DNA of 29,370 nucleotides, from the NCBI GenBank assembly GCA_041736255.1, contig JBGSTZ010000016.1, positions 1-29,370 on the forward strand. The letters run 5' to 3'. The notes beneath the pieces are model-generated. The model had not been told where the DNA came from and did no database searches. It was given only the letters and a program-made list of their open reading frames with translations. The position numbers and the translations under genes are program-made. Position 1 is the first letter of the stretch, and every line of letters starts with the position of its first letter. The stretch comes from AVCC01 sp041736255. Its GTDB lineage: Bacteria > Pseudomonadota > Gammaproteobacteria > Burkholderiales > Burkholderiaceae_D. Below, piece by piece: positions 8,532-15,770 of the stretch.

Positions 8532-8801
8532 CTATAGCACCACTTTGACCATCGGATGCGACGAGAGCGCACGGTACAGATTGTCGAGTTGGTCGCGGCT
8601 GGTGGCGCGCACGGTAACGGTCAGGCCGAGATAGCTGCCTTTGGAGGAGGGGCGCATTTCGAGTTTCTCAGGATCGAAGCTGGGGTCGTGCTGGATCACC
8701 AGTTCGACGATTACCTGGGCGAAATCATTGTGCATTGCGCCCATGATCTTGATCGGGAAATCGCAAGGGTATTCAATCAGGGATTCGGGAATGGTTGCCA
8801 T
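8532..8801 (-). CDS. YbeD/DUF493 family protein
   Basis: Small 89-residue protein with the family layout: ESLIEYPCDFPIKIMG at the start, then SKGSYLGLTVTVRATSRDQL and a final SHPMVKVVL. DUF493 proteins have an ACT-like fold and are often encoded beside lipB, which has led to suggestions of a link with lipoate metabolism. No enzymatic role is established. In this window it is parted from lipB by about 4.5 kb. A hairpin at 8856-8875 lies just upstream. Confidence 0.9.
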   Translation of the reverse strand: MATIPESLIEYPCDFPIKIMGAMHNDFAQVIVELVIQHDPSFDPEKLEMRPSSKGSYLGLTVTVRATSRDQLDNLYRALSSHPMVKVVL

Positions 8802-8852
8802 GGTTTCAGTTTGGGTCGAGATGCGCCGTACAACAACGTCCGGCGGAAAAAA

Positions 8853-8877
8853 TTATTTTAGGCCAAAGCCTAAAAAG
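8853..8877 (-). terminator. Intrinsic terminator hairpin downstream of dacC
   Basis: TTTTAGGC (8856-8863) and GCCTAAAA (8868-8875) form a perfect 8-base-pair stem with a four-base loop. Read on the minus strand it is followed by a T-rich tract (ATAATTTTTT). It lies between dacC and the DUF493 gene and would separate their transcripts. Because the stem itself is flanked by A and T runs it could act in both directions. Confidence 0.6.
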
Positions 8878-9058
8878 ACAAGTTGCTCCGCGTCTTCGTA
8901 GCTTGATATGGCGCATACAATTTTTGATTAATCGGAGAAAATATGCCGGTTCCGATAGTCTGATTATTGCGTTCGAGCAGTGGGTTGTCGGAAGTGCGGT
9001 TTTTTCGAGGTCGCCCTTTGTGGGCGGCGGCCTGAAACCGCGCACCCGGTACATCAAA

Positions 9059-10213
9059 TTACTTCAGCCACAGACGCATCGAATCCCATGCGCGTCCGAA
9101 AATGCTGGCTTGATTGATTTGTTCCAACGCCAACACTGGCAATTCGGCCACTGCTTTGCCGTCCACCATCATTTTCAGTGTGCCGATCTTGGTGTTTTGA
9201 TCTATCGGCGCCACCAGCGGGTCGTTGCGTTCCAGCACCGGCTTCATCTTGTCGGCCACACCCTTAGGCAATGTCACGAAGACGTCACGGTTAAAGCCGA
9301 TCTTGAGCTTGTTTTGCGCGCCTTTCCAGACATCCAGCGTGGCCACCGTCTGACCTTTGTCGTACAGTTTGACCGCGTCGAAATTCTGGAAGCCCCAGTT
9401 CAGCAATTTCTGACTTTCCTGTGCCCGCAGCTGGTCGGAAGTCGCACCCGACAGCACGCTGAGCAAGCGCCGCTGGCCGGAACCGTTGGGCCGCTTGGCC
9501 GAGGCGATCATGCTGTAGCCGGAGGCGTTTGTGTGGCCAGTCTTCATGCCGTCCACCGACGGGTCGGACCATAGCAGGCGGTTGCGATTCGGCTGCTTGA
9601 TGTTGTTGTAGGTAAAATATTTGGTCGAATCGATCTTATAGAATTCCGGGTAGTCGACGATGATGTGCGCGGCCAGCAGCGAGAGATCATGCGCGGTCGA
9701 GAAGTTCTCCGCGTCGGGCAAACCGTGCGGATTGCCGAAGCTGGTGTTCTTCATGCCCATGCGCTGTGCTTCCCGATTCATCAACGCCACGAACGCACTT
9801 TCGGTGCCTGCCACCGCTTCGGCCAATGCTACTGCGGCGTCGTTGCCCGACTGCACCATCAGGCCGTATAGCAAGTCTTGTACGCTGACCGGCACACGCG
9901 GTTCGATGAACATTTTCGAACTGTCGGCAGAAACTTTCCACGCATGCTCCGACACCGTGACCATTTGGTCGATCGCCAGCTTCTTGTCTTTGATCGCGGC
10001 AAACGTCAGGTAGGCGGTCATGATCTTGGTCAGCGAAGCCGGTTCGATGCGCATGACAGGCTCTTGCGATGCGATCACCTGATTGCTGTTCATGTCCAGC
10101 AGCAGCCAGGAGCGCGCCGCAATGTTCGGCGACGGCAGGGTTTGCGCCACAGCGGTGGACAGGACGGAAAGGGATACAACACTGGCGGCCAAAACCGCAC
10201 ATAATTTTTTCAT
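9059..10213 (-). CDS. dacC: D-alanyl-D-alanine carboxypeptidase DacC/PBP5-6 type
   Basis: Penicillin-binding protein that removes the terminal D-alanine from peptidoglycan side chains at the outer face of the inner membrane. The three serine-hydrolase motifs are present: SLTK (Ser60, Lys63), SGN (122-124) and KTG (224-226). A signal peptide ends near AVAQ (residue 23). The C-terminal PBP5-type beta domain (about 285-360) is followed by an amphipathic tail (IFGRAWDSMRLWLK) of the kind that anchors PBP5 to the membrane. Length is 384 residues. In relatives a D-amino acid aminotransferase gene often follows before DUF493; here only 257 non-coding bases separate the two. Confidence 0.93.
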   Translation of the reverse strand: MKKLCAVLAASVVSLSVLSTAVAQTLPSPNIAARSWLLLDMNSNQVIASQEPVMRIEPASLTKIMTAYLTFAAIKDKKLAIDQMVTVSEHAWKVSADSSKMFIEPRVPVSVQDLLYGLMVQSGNDAAVALAEAVAGTESAFVALMNREAQRMGMKNTSFGNPHGLPDAENFSTAHDLSLLAAHIIVDYPEFYKIDSTKYFTYNNIKQPNRNRLLWSDPSVDGMKTGHTNASGYSMIASAKRPNGSGQRRLLSVLSGATSDQLRAQESQKLLNWGFQNFDAVKLYDKGQTVATLDVWKGAQNKLKIGFNRDVFVTLPKGVADKMKPVLERNDPLVAPIDQNTKIGTLKMMVDGKAVAELPVLALEQINQASIFGRAWDSMRLWLK

Positions 10214-10293
10214 AGGGAAGGGTAAGTGAAATTCATTTAAGGAAAACTGCGTATGCGTATAAGTATGCGTAGTCTGAGTGGCTTCTTAGCTTC

Positions 10294-10938
10294 TTAATTA
10301 CGCCACATTTCGACCATCAAATTCTTGATATGTTGCAATTTTCGGTGAAAAAAGTGGTCGGCGCCCGGTATTACGATCACGGGCAAATCCTGCGGCCGGG
10401 CCCAGTCGAAAACGTCGGAGAGTGGAATGGTATCGTCTTGCTCGCCGTGGATCAGGATGGTATTGGCCGGAACCAAAGGCATTGCCCATTTTCCGGCAGC
10501 GGTGCCGACCAGCACCAGACGCTCGGCCGGCTGACCTTGCGCAATCAGGCGCTGCTGCAATTGCGCCTGGACGAAAGTGCCGAAAGAAAATCCGGCCAGC
10601 GCCACCGGCAGATCGGGATATTGCTGCTGCATATGCGCGAAAAGTAGCACCATGTCATCGGTTTCGCCGACGCCAGTATCGTGCACGCCTTCGGAAGCGC
10701 CGACACCGCGGAAATTCATCCGCACCGCGACATAACCCAGTTTGGTGAAAGTGCGCGCCAGCGTATGCACCACCTTGTTGTCCATGGTGCCGCTATACAG
10801 CGGATGCGGATGCGCGATCAATGCTACGCCGCGCGGGGTGGTGAATTCGCTTGATTCGCTTAATTCGGGCAGGTTGAGCGCACATTCGAGCTGGCCAGCC
10901 ACGCCACTGATGAAAAATTTTTTGGTATGCAGGTTCAT
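10294..10938 (-). CDS. Alpha/beta hydrolase
   Basis: Cytoplasmic serine hydrolase of unknown substrate, 214 residues. The nucleophile elbow is GFSFG (Ser118), the acid is in HGEQDDTIPL (Asp168 or 169), and the histidine is in GADHFFH (His195). HPHPLYSGTMDNKVV and NFRGVGASEG are typical of a widespread proteobacterial family annotated only as alpha/beta hydrolase or CocE/NonD-like. There is no signal peptide. Its ATG is one base from the stop of the ferredoxin-like gene, implying coupling. It is not the meta-pathway hydrolase DmpD: it is shorter and lacks the HGSGPG motif. Confidence 0.85.
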   Translation of the reverse strand: MNLHTKKFFISGVAGQLECALNLPELSESSEFTTPRGVALIAHPHPLYSGTMDNKVVHTLARTFTKLGYVAVRMNFRGVGASEGVHDTGVGETDDMVLLFAHMQQQYPDLPVALAGFSFGTFVQAQLQQRLIAQGQPAERLVLVGTAAGKWAMPLVPANTILIHGEQDDTIPLSDVFDWARPQDLPVIVIPGADHFFHRKLQHIKNLMVEMWRN

Positions 10939-10939
10939 A

Positions 10940-11275
10940 TTAGATTTTCAATCGATCGACGACTTTGCCGCCGATTAAATGGCTATCGATGATTTCATCA
11001 ATATCTTCGTTATCGACATAGGTGTACCAAATGCCTTCCGGATATACCACCATCACCGGGCCTTCGTCGCAGCGGTCGAGGCAGCCGGATTGGTTGATGC
11101 GGACTTTGCCGGGGCCGGAAAGGTCGAGTTGCTTGATGCGTTTTTTGGCGTGCTGCTGCGCCGCCTGCGCGCCGCGATCGGCGCAGCAAGGGCGACCATC
11201 ATCGCGCTGGTTGACGCAGATAAAAACGTGGTGCTGGTAATAAGGTGTGTCGGGAGTATCAGGAATAGTGCTCAT
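10940..11275 (-). CDS. Thioredoxin-like [2Fe-2S] ferredoxin
   Basis: 111-residue protein with the cysteine pattern of small thioredoxin-fold [2Fe-2S] proteins (NuoE/Shethna-like): Cys20, the pair Cys30-Cys31, and CLDRC (Cys65, Cys69), followed by GPVMVVYPEG. It probably carries electrons in the cytoplasm; the partner is unknown. The open frame runs further upstream, but the ATG at 11275 gives the normal family length. It follows the GntR regulator by 92 bases on the same strand and directly precedes the hydrolase, so it may share a transcript with either. Confidence 0.85.
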   Translation of the reverse strand: MSTIPDTPDTPYYQHHVFICVNQRDDGRPCCADRGAQAAQQHAKKRIKQLDLSGPGKVRINQSGCLDRCDEGPVMVVYPEGIWYTYVDNEDIDEIIDSHLIGGKVVDRLKI

Positions 11276-11367
11276 GTCGGGCCTTGCAAGGCGGGAGGTC
11301 GGACTCGCAATGATACACCGCAGCCGGATTGCCTGATGCCGGTCGGCACAGTATTGCCATACAATTA

Positions 11368-12099
11368 TCAGGCTGATTTTTGTGACGCGTTCAAGGCCGG
11401 CGCCAGCAGGCGGATCGAATCGAAAGTCAGACGGATATGCTGTTCCAGCGCACTGCTGGCACGCTCGGCGTCGCGTTTCAGCGCGGCGTCGATTATGGCG
11501 GCATGTTCGGCATGGACATCGCGCGGCATCGCATTGCTGGTGATTGCCAGATGCCGGTAACGCTCCGACTGGCGGTACAGCAGGCCGATCAGATAGCGCT
11601 GCCAGCGGGAATTGCAGGCAGCGATCAGCGCTTCGTGAAAGCCGCGGTTGCGCTGCTCCCATTCGTGCACGTTGCTGCGCTGGTCCAGTTTTTCTTCCAG
11701 CCGTTCCTCGCTGTTGCTTAATTTATGAAAAGCCGCCACCAGCGTTGCTTCCCATTCAACGTCGCCATTCCGGATCGATTGCCGCAAGGCATTGGTTTCG
11801 AGTAGCACCCGGGTATGCGTGATGTCTGCCAGATCCTGCAGCGAAATCGGCGCGACGTGAAAGCCGCGCTGCCCTTCGGCCACCACCAGCACATCCGACA
11901 ACAGCAGCGCCAGCGCTTCGCGCAGCGTGCCGGCACCGATACCGTAGCGGTCTTTCAGATGCTCGACCCGCAGTTTTTCGCCGGGCGCCAGCCGGCCTTC
12001 AATGATGTCGCGCCGTACCTGCAGGTAAGCGCCTTCGGCCAGCGTGCGCGGCGGCGCGTCGGCTTCGGTGAAGGCTGCGCTGAATTTTTGCTTGTGCAT
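11368..12099 (-). CDS. GntR/FCD-family transcriptional regulator (AphS-like)
   Basis: 243-residue DNA-binding repressor candidate. A winged helix-turn-helix (about 20-85: AYLQVRRDIIEGRLAPGEKL, then GIGAGTLREALALLLSDVLV) is followed by a helical FCD effector domain (about 90-225) with acidic and histidine positions that often bind a metal. Its start codon overlaps the stop of the sigma-54 activator gene (TAATG), so the two are made together. In Comamonas testosteroni TA441 a GntR-family protein, AphS, represses the phenol operon beside AphR. The location here makes the same role likely, though the identification is by context. A palindrome shared by both promoters of the locus (13848-13859 and 14359-14370) is the obvious candidate operator. 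Confidence 0.88.
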   Translation of the reverse strand: MHKQKFSAAFTEADAPPRTLAEGAYLQVRRDIIEGRLAPGEKLRVEHLKDRYGIGAGTLREALALLLSDVLVVAEGQRGFHVAPISLQDLADITHTRVLLETNALRQSIRNGDVEWEATLVAAFHKLSNSEERLEEKLDQRSNVHEWEQRNRGFHEALIAACNSRWQRYLIGLLYRQSERYRHLAITSNAMPRDVHAEHAAIIDAALKRDAERASSALEQHIRLTFDSIRLLAPALNASQKSA

Positions 12100-13790
12100 T
12101 ATTCTTTCTCCGGGCTGGCATCCTGATTGCGTTTCAGTCGATAAGTCAGTTGTGGCCGGGTCAGCCCCAGCAAGCGGGCAGCGCCGGCCAGATTGCCGGC
12201 GCTGCGTTCGACCGCTTCATTGAGCAGCATGGTTTCCACTTTGTCGAGCGACAGGCCGGTGGCCAGGAACGCGTCGCACAGTCGGGCCTGCTCGGGCGGG
12301 CGTTTTTCTTCCAGCGCACCGCTATCGGTGAGGCGGATGTCCGAGGCGTCGTTGCGCTCGCTGGCGTCAAGGCAGAGTGCGAACTGGTCGCGATCGATCC
12401 AGCCATCCTGCAGCGTCAGGATCAACCCGCGTTCTATCAGATTTTCCAGCTCGCGCACGTTGCCAGGCCAGGAATATTGTTTCAGCGCCTGCAGCGCCTT
12501 GCCGGTGATGCCTGCGACACGCTTGTTATGCAGGGTGCTGAATTTTTTGATCATCGCGTCCACCATCGGCGGGATGTCCAGGACGCGCTCGCGCAGCGGC
12601 GGAATCGCAATCGGATACACGTTCAGGCGGTAAAACAGGTCGGCACGGAACTTTCCCTCTTTTACCGCCGTTTGCAGATCGACATTGGTGGCAGTGACGA
12701 TGCGCACGTTGACCTTGCGGGTCTGATCGTCACCCAGTCGCTCGATTTCTCCTTCCTGCAGCACGCGCAGGATTTTCGACTGTGCAATCAACGGCAGTTC
12801 GCCGATTTCGTCCAGAAACAGGGTGCCGCCTTCGGCCCGCTCGAACTTGCCGATGCGGGTTGCATGGGCGCCGGTGAAAGCGCCTTTTTCGGCGCCGAAC
12901 AGCTCGGATTCGACCAGATCGTGCGGCAGCGCCGCGCAATTGACCGCGATGAACGGCCCGCTGGCGCGGCTGCTGGTCTGGTGTAGCGCGCGTGCAAAGC
13001 GCTCCTTGCCGACCCCGGTTTCGCCGGTCAGCAGCACGGTGACATTGGTTTCGGCAGCCTTCTTGACCAATTGGTAGGCGCGCAGGAATGCCGGCGAGTC
13101 GCCGATCATGTTTTCGGTCCGGCGCGGTTCCTCGATGGATGAGCGCAGCACATCAACCTGGGTGGTCAGCTCCAACAGGCGCGATACGATCGCATCGTCT
13201 TCATAGTACATAGCGTGTTCGGCGCCATCCGGCCATTGTTCCAGCGGTTTGCCAACGATCCGGCAATGGTCCGGCCCGCAGGCCGAGCATTCGGTTTCCT
13301 TGAACAATATGAAGCGCTCCATGAACGCCGAGGTGTAGCCGGATGCATAACCGAGCAGCATCCAGCACACCGGATCGTGCTGCGGGCCGAATTCTTCGAC
13401 ATGCGCCTGTGCTTCCCACGAATTGTTCCAGATGAATTCGCCATAAAAAGTGCCCGCGGCAACATCCATCTCTATCTTGACCGGCGTCACTTGCACGCTG
13501 CCTTCCAGCATGTGCAATTGCGGTCCGACCACGAAAGCGTCGATCGGATCATGGCCGGCGCGGATCTTGCGCGCCAGTTCGGCATCGCGGATGCCGCAGG
13601 CATAGCCCATGCGGGTCAGGATGCGGCGCGCCTGCTCCGGTCCGGCCAGATCGAACAATTCCTTGCGTAGCGCGGCCAGCGCGGCCACGTGCAGCAGCAC
13701 CATGCGGTGTTCGCCCAGCCAGATGGTGCCGTCCTCGGCGGAGAAATGCACCAAGCGGCGCAAATCCAGGTTCTTCGGGTATTTGATCAT
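12099..13790 (-). CDS. dmpR: Phenol-responsive sigma-54 activator (DmpR/AphR/PoxR family)
   Basis: 563-residue enhancer-binding protein that senses phenols and activates the -24/-12 promoter of the catabolic operon. Domains in order: XylR_N aromatic-sensing region (about 10-110); V4R region with CSAC...C (Cys168, Cys171, Cys176) and Cys142, likely zinc ligands as in DmpR/MopR; linker; AAA+ domain with Walker A GETGVGKE (256-263), the sigma-54 contact loop GAFTGA (303-308) and Walker B GGTLFLDEIGE (321-331); C-terminal Fis-type helix-turn-helix (about 520-553). All functional motifs are intact. AGGAG precedes the ATG at 13790. It is divergent from the operon it should control and overlaps the GntR gene downstream. 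Confidence 0.95.
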   Translation of the reverse strand: MIKYPKNLDLRRLVHFSAEDGTIWLGEHRMVLLHVAALAALRKELFDLAGPEQARRILTRMGYACGIRDAELARKIRAGHDPIDAFVVGPQLHMLEGSVQVTPVKIEMDVAAGTFYGEFIWNNSWEAQAHVEEFGPQHDPVCWMLLGYASGYTSAFMERFILFKETECSACGPDHCRIVGKPLEQWPDGAEHAMYYEDDAIVSRLLELTTQVDVLRSSIEEPRRTENMIGDSPAFLRAYQLVKKAAETNVTVLLTGETGVGKERFARALHQTSSRASGPFIAVNCAALPHDLVESELFGAEKGAFTGAHATRIGKFERAEGGTLFLDEIGELPLIAQSKILRVLQEGEIERLGDDQTRKVNVRIVTATNVDLQTAVKEGKFRADLFYRLNVYPIAIPPLRERVLDIPPMVDAMIKKFSTLHNKRVAGITGKALQALKQYSWPGNVRELENLIERGLILTLQDGWIDRDQFALCLDASERNDASDIRLTDSGALEEKRPPEQARLCDAFLATGLSLDKVETMLLNEAVERSAGNLAGAARLLGLTRPQLTYRLKRNQDASPEKE

Positions 13791-13839
13791 TCAGTCTCCT
13801 GCTGGCCTTGACGGCTTATGGTTTTAATTGCCTATCCTC

Positions 13840-13868
13840 ATGATACGAATCTCGAGATTTTATGGCAA
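13840..13868 (-). promoter_or_regulatory. Sigma-70 type promoter of the regulator operon
   Basis: Read on the minus strand, a -35 box TTGCCA (13868-13863) and a -10 box TATCAT (13845-13840) are separated by exactly 17 bases. Transcription would start near 13833, giving a leader of about 43 bases before the activator ATG at 13790. The spacer contains the palindrome AATCTCGAGATT. Confidence 0.6.
13848..13859. promoter_or_regulatory. Putative operator 1 (AATCTCGAGATT)
   Basis: Perfect 12-base palindrome lying wholly inside the 17-base spacer of the regulator promoter, the classic place for a repressor to block RNA polymerase. Eleven bases (AATCTCGAGAT) recur at 14359-14369 before the catabolic promoter. 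I find no third full copy in the window. Binding by the GntR/FCD protein is inferred. Confidence 0.55.
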
Positions 13869-13938
13869 GCGCAATAAATCACCCTGCTGGGATGAAGACG
13901 CAAACATGGGCCTCCCTGCGCAACGGTGGTTCAACGGC

Positions 13939-13961
13939 AGGGCAGTCGCAGGCTGCCCTTT
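13939..13961 (+). other. GC-rich hairpin between the divergent operons
   Basis: AGGGCAG (13939-13945) and CTGCCCT (13953-13959) pair across a seven-base loop and are followed by TT. It could be a weak terminator or insulating structure. No gene ends nearby on the plus strand, so its role is unclear. Confidence 0.35.
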
Positions 13962-13979
13962 AAACTCTTGCATAACTTT

Positions 13980-13998
13980 AATACTCTAATAGTGTATT
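13980..13998. promoter_or_regulatory. AT-rich 19-base palindrome
   Basis: AATACTCTAATAGTGTATT is symmetric about its central A with one mismatched pair (T/T). It lies in an AT-rich zone of the regulator-operon intergenic region. It differs from the ATCTCGAGAT operator, so it would be recognised by another protein or act as a bendable or meltable DNA element. Confidence 0.35.
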
Positions 13999-14136
13999 TT
14001 TAAAATCGCAATATATTCATGCGAAAAGTGCATGTTTTTTTAATATACCCATTGTTTTTTTGAATATCAATGGCGCCGTGCCGGACTACTGGCGCGCAGC
14101 TACGGCGCTGGCCGCCAGCGCGTGCATGGCTGTATG

Positions 14137-14189
14137 AAAATCGATTATTTGATCACTCCAAAACTACCGAATAGATCATTTCAGTAGTT
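14137..14189. promoter_or_regulatory. Candidate upstream activating sequences for the sigma-54 activator
   Basis: Two dyads centred about 28 bases apart. The first (about 14139-14155) is a quasi-palindrome, ATCGATtatTTGAT. The second (14162-14189) is a 28-base dyad with 11 of 14 pairs matched, with arms AACTAC and GTAGTT, inner GAA/TTC and a GATC centre. XylR/DmpR-type activators bind paired, phased inverted repeats containing TTGAT/GATC elements well upstream of the promoter. These lie about 240-270 bases before the predicted transcription start. Attribution is by position and symmetry only. Confidence 0.4.
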
Positions 14190-14235
14190 GTTGCAATATC
14201 ATGTTTTTTTTACTGTAATGCAGCAAAAATTGGCG

Positions 14236-14248
14236 CATCAACACTTTT
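14236..14248 (+). promoter_or_regulatory. Possible IHF site (weak)
   Basis: CATCAACACTTTT matches the IHF core ATCAAnnnnTT, with mismatches at the flanking W and R positions. It lies between the candidate activating sites and the sigma-54 promoter, where DNA bending would be useful. The match alone would not be significant. Confidence 0.2.
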
Positions 14249-14358
14249 TTACGACGCATTTCAGGAAAAATTACTGCTCATACCTGGCTTATACCTGTTA
14301 TTCACAATCGTTTTCACTGCATGTCGGCGACGGATGCTGCGTCGCATCAAAAAAGAAT

Positions 14359-14370
14359 AATCTCGAGATA
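14359..14370. promoter_or_regulatory. Putative operator 2 (ATCTCGAGAT)
   Basis: AATCTCGAGATA contains the 10-base perfect palindrome ATCTCGAGAT and is identical over 11 bases to the site inside the regulator promoter. It ends 21 bases before the -24 element of the catabolic promoter. A bound protein there could hinder sigma-54 polymerase or DNA looping by the activator. Confidence 0.5.
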
Positions 14371-14390
14371 AATTGCTTATGTCGAAATTG

Positions 14391-14406
14391 TGGCACGGGT
14401 CTTGCT
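14391..14406 (+). promoter_or_regulatory. Sigma-54 (-24/-12) promoter of the phenol operon
   Basis: TGGCACGGGTCTTGCT matches the consensus TGGCACnnnnnTTGCW at every defined position, with GG and GC ten bases apart. Transcription should start near 14417, about 17 bases before the dmpK ATG. It fits the DmpR-type activator encoded divergently. Confidence 0.92.
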
Positions 14407-14433
14407 GATACAGAGTTATCACCAGGCAACTCG

Positions 14434-14715
14434 ATGGAGGACAAAATTTTTGACATCACACACAAGTTTGTACGGGTCGTAGAAACCCGTCAGGACGGCA
14501 TGGTCGGGTTCGAGTTTGCCATCGGCGAGCCTGAGCTGTTTGTCGAATTGATGATGCCGGCAGCGGCTTTCAAAGATTTTTGTGCGGCTAATCAGGTGAC
14601 GTTGCTGGTACCCGCAACCGCACAAAATGCTTCGGAGTCAGAGGGTAAACAGCACAACGACTGGGACTGGAGCCTGCGTCAGGCCACACACCAGCGTTTC
14701 AAATCAACAGAATAG
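14434..14715 (+). CDS. dmpK: Phenol hydroxylase assembly protein DmpK
   Basis: 93-residue protein matching DmpK (P0), with the family core VGFEFAIGEPELFVELMMPA, then AAFKDFCAANQV. DmpK is needed for productive assembly, probably iron loading, of the hydroxylase oxygenase and is not part of the catalytic turnover. The open frame begins far upstream at 14188, but the sigma-54 promoter at 14391-14406 lies within it, so the ATG at 14434 is the first usable start. The ribosome binding site is poor (CCAGGCA). A GGAGG immediately after the ATG is notable. First gene of the catabolic operon. Confidence 0.9.
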   Translation: MEDKIFDITHKFVRVVETRQDGMVGFEFAIGEPELFVELMMPAAAFKDFCAANQVTLLVPATAQNASESEGKQHNDWDWSLRQATHQRFKSTE

Positions 14716-14767
14716 TTCGGCTAGCAAGCCGGCAGTCCAGACAGATATTTTCAGGAGGAGAGACCAC

Positions 14768-15760
14768 ATGCATATTGATCTTCGTACCGTCGCCATCAAG
14801 CCTTTGCGCCAGACGTTTGACCACGTCGCCGCACGGATAGGCGCCGACAAGCCGGCCACGCGCTATCAGGAGGGAACGTTCGACGTTCAGGCAGTCGCCA
14901 ATTTCCATTACCGCCCGCTGTGGGATCCGGAGCACGAGATTTTCGATGTCACCCGTACCGCGATCAAGATGACCGACTGGTATGCGTTCAAGGATCCGCG
15001 CCAGTTTTACTACGGCACCTACACGCTGGCACGAGCCAGGATGCAGGAAAAGGTCGAAGGCGACTTCGATTTCGTAGAAGAACGCGATTTGGCCGAGAGT
15101 TATCCGGCTGCGGCCAAAAAGCTAGCGCTGGAAGTGCTGTTGCCGCTGCGTCACGCCGAATGGGGCGCCAACATGAACAATGCGGCGATGTGCGCCTACG
15201 GTTACGGCACCGCGATCACACAGCCGTGCATTTTCCAGGCCATGGATCATCTGGGCATGGCGCAATACCTGACCCGCGCCGGTTTGCTGTTTGGCGACGA
15301 AAGCGGGCTCGATAGCGCCAAGGAAGCCTGGCTGCACGATCCCAAGTGGCAAGGCTTGCGCCGCTATATCGAAGACAGCCTGGTGATTAAGGACTGGTTC
15401 GAGCTATTCGTGGCGCAGAACCTGGTGCTGGACGGTTTGCTGTATCCGCTCATGTACCAGCATTTCGATCGGGTCCTGACCGCACAGGCCGGGCCGGTGA
15501 TGTCGATGCTGACCCGTTTTCAGGGCGAGTGGTTTGCCGAATCCAGCAAATGGGTCAACTCCTCCATCAAGACCGCTTCCGGTGAATCGGCCGAGAATCA
15601 GGCGCTGCTGTCGCGCTGGACCGAAACCTACCGCGAACGTGCACTGGCTGCGTTGGCACCGTTGGCGAACCATGCATTGGGTGAGCTGGGCGGCGCAGTG
15701 ATGACCGAACTGGCCGAGGAATTCAATATCCGCGCCACCAAATCCGGCCTCACGGTTTAA
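14768..15760 (+). CDS. dmpL: Phenol hydroxylase beta (small oxygenase) subunit DmpL
   Basis: 330-residue P1 subunit of the multicomponent phenol hydroxylase, which forms the oxygenase dimer of heterotrimers with DmpN and DmpO. It has the ferritin-like fold of the bacterial multicomponent monooxygenases but lacks the diiron ligands. Typical stretches include ANFHYRPLWDPEHEIFD, DWYAFKDPRQFYYGTYT and HAEWGANMNNA. Although the frame is open from 14627, AGGAGGAG lies 9-16 bases before the ATG at 14768, fixing the start. DmpM follows after 10 bases. Confidence 0.95.
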   Translation: MHIDLRTVAIKPLRQTFDHVAARIGADKPATRYQEGTFDVQAVANFHYRPLWDPEHEIFDVTRTAIKMTDWYAFKDPRQFYYGTYTLARARMQEKVEGDFDFVEERDLAESYPAAAKKLALEVLLPLRHAEWGANMNNAAMCAYGYGTAITQPCIFQAMDHLGMAQYLTRAGLLFGDESGLDSAKEAWLHDPKWQGLRRYIEDSLVIKDWFELFVAQNLVLDGLLYPLMYQHFDRVLTAQAGPVMSMLTRFQGEWFAESSKWVNSSIKTASGESAENQALLSRWTETYRERALAALAPLANHALGELGGAVMTELAEEFNIRATKSGLTV

Positions 15761-15770
15761 GGAAAAAACA

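Noticed and set aside
9009..9031. CGCCC...GGGCG hairpin just after dacC as its terminator
   Set aside because: On the dacC strand it is followed by an A run, not T; the hairpin at 8856-8875 fits better.
10249..10276. Repeated TATGCGTA units before dacC
   Set aside because: Only two or three short copies, without spacing or symmetry that would support an operator or array.
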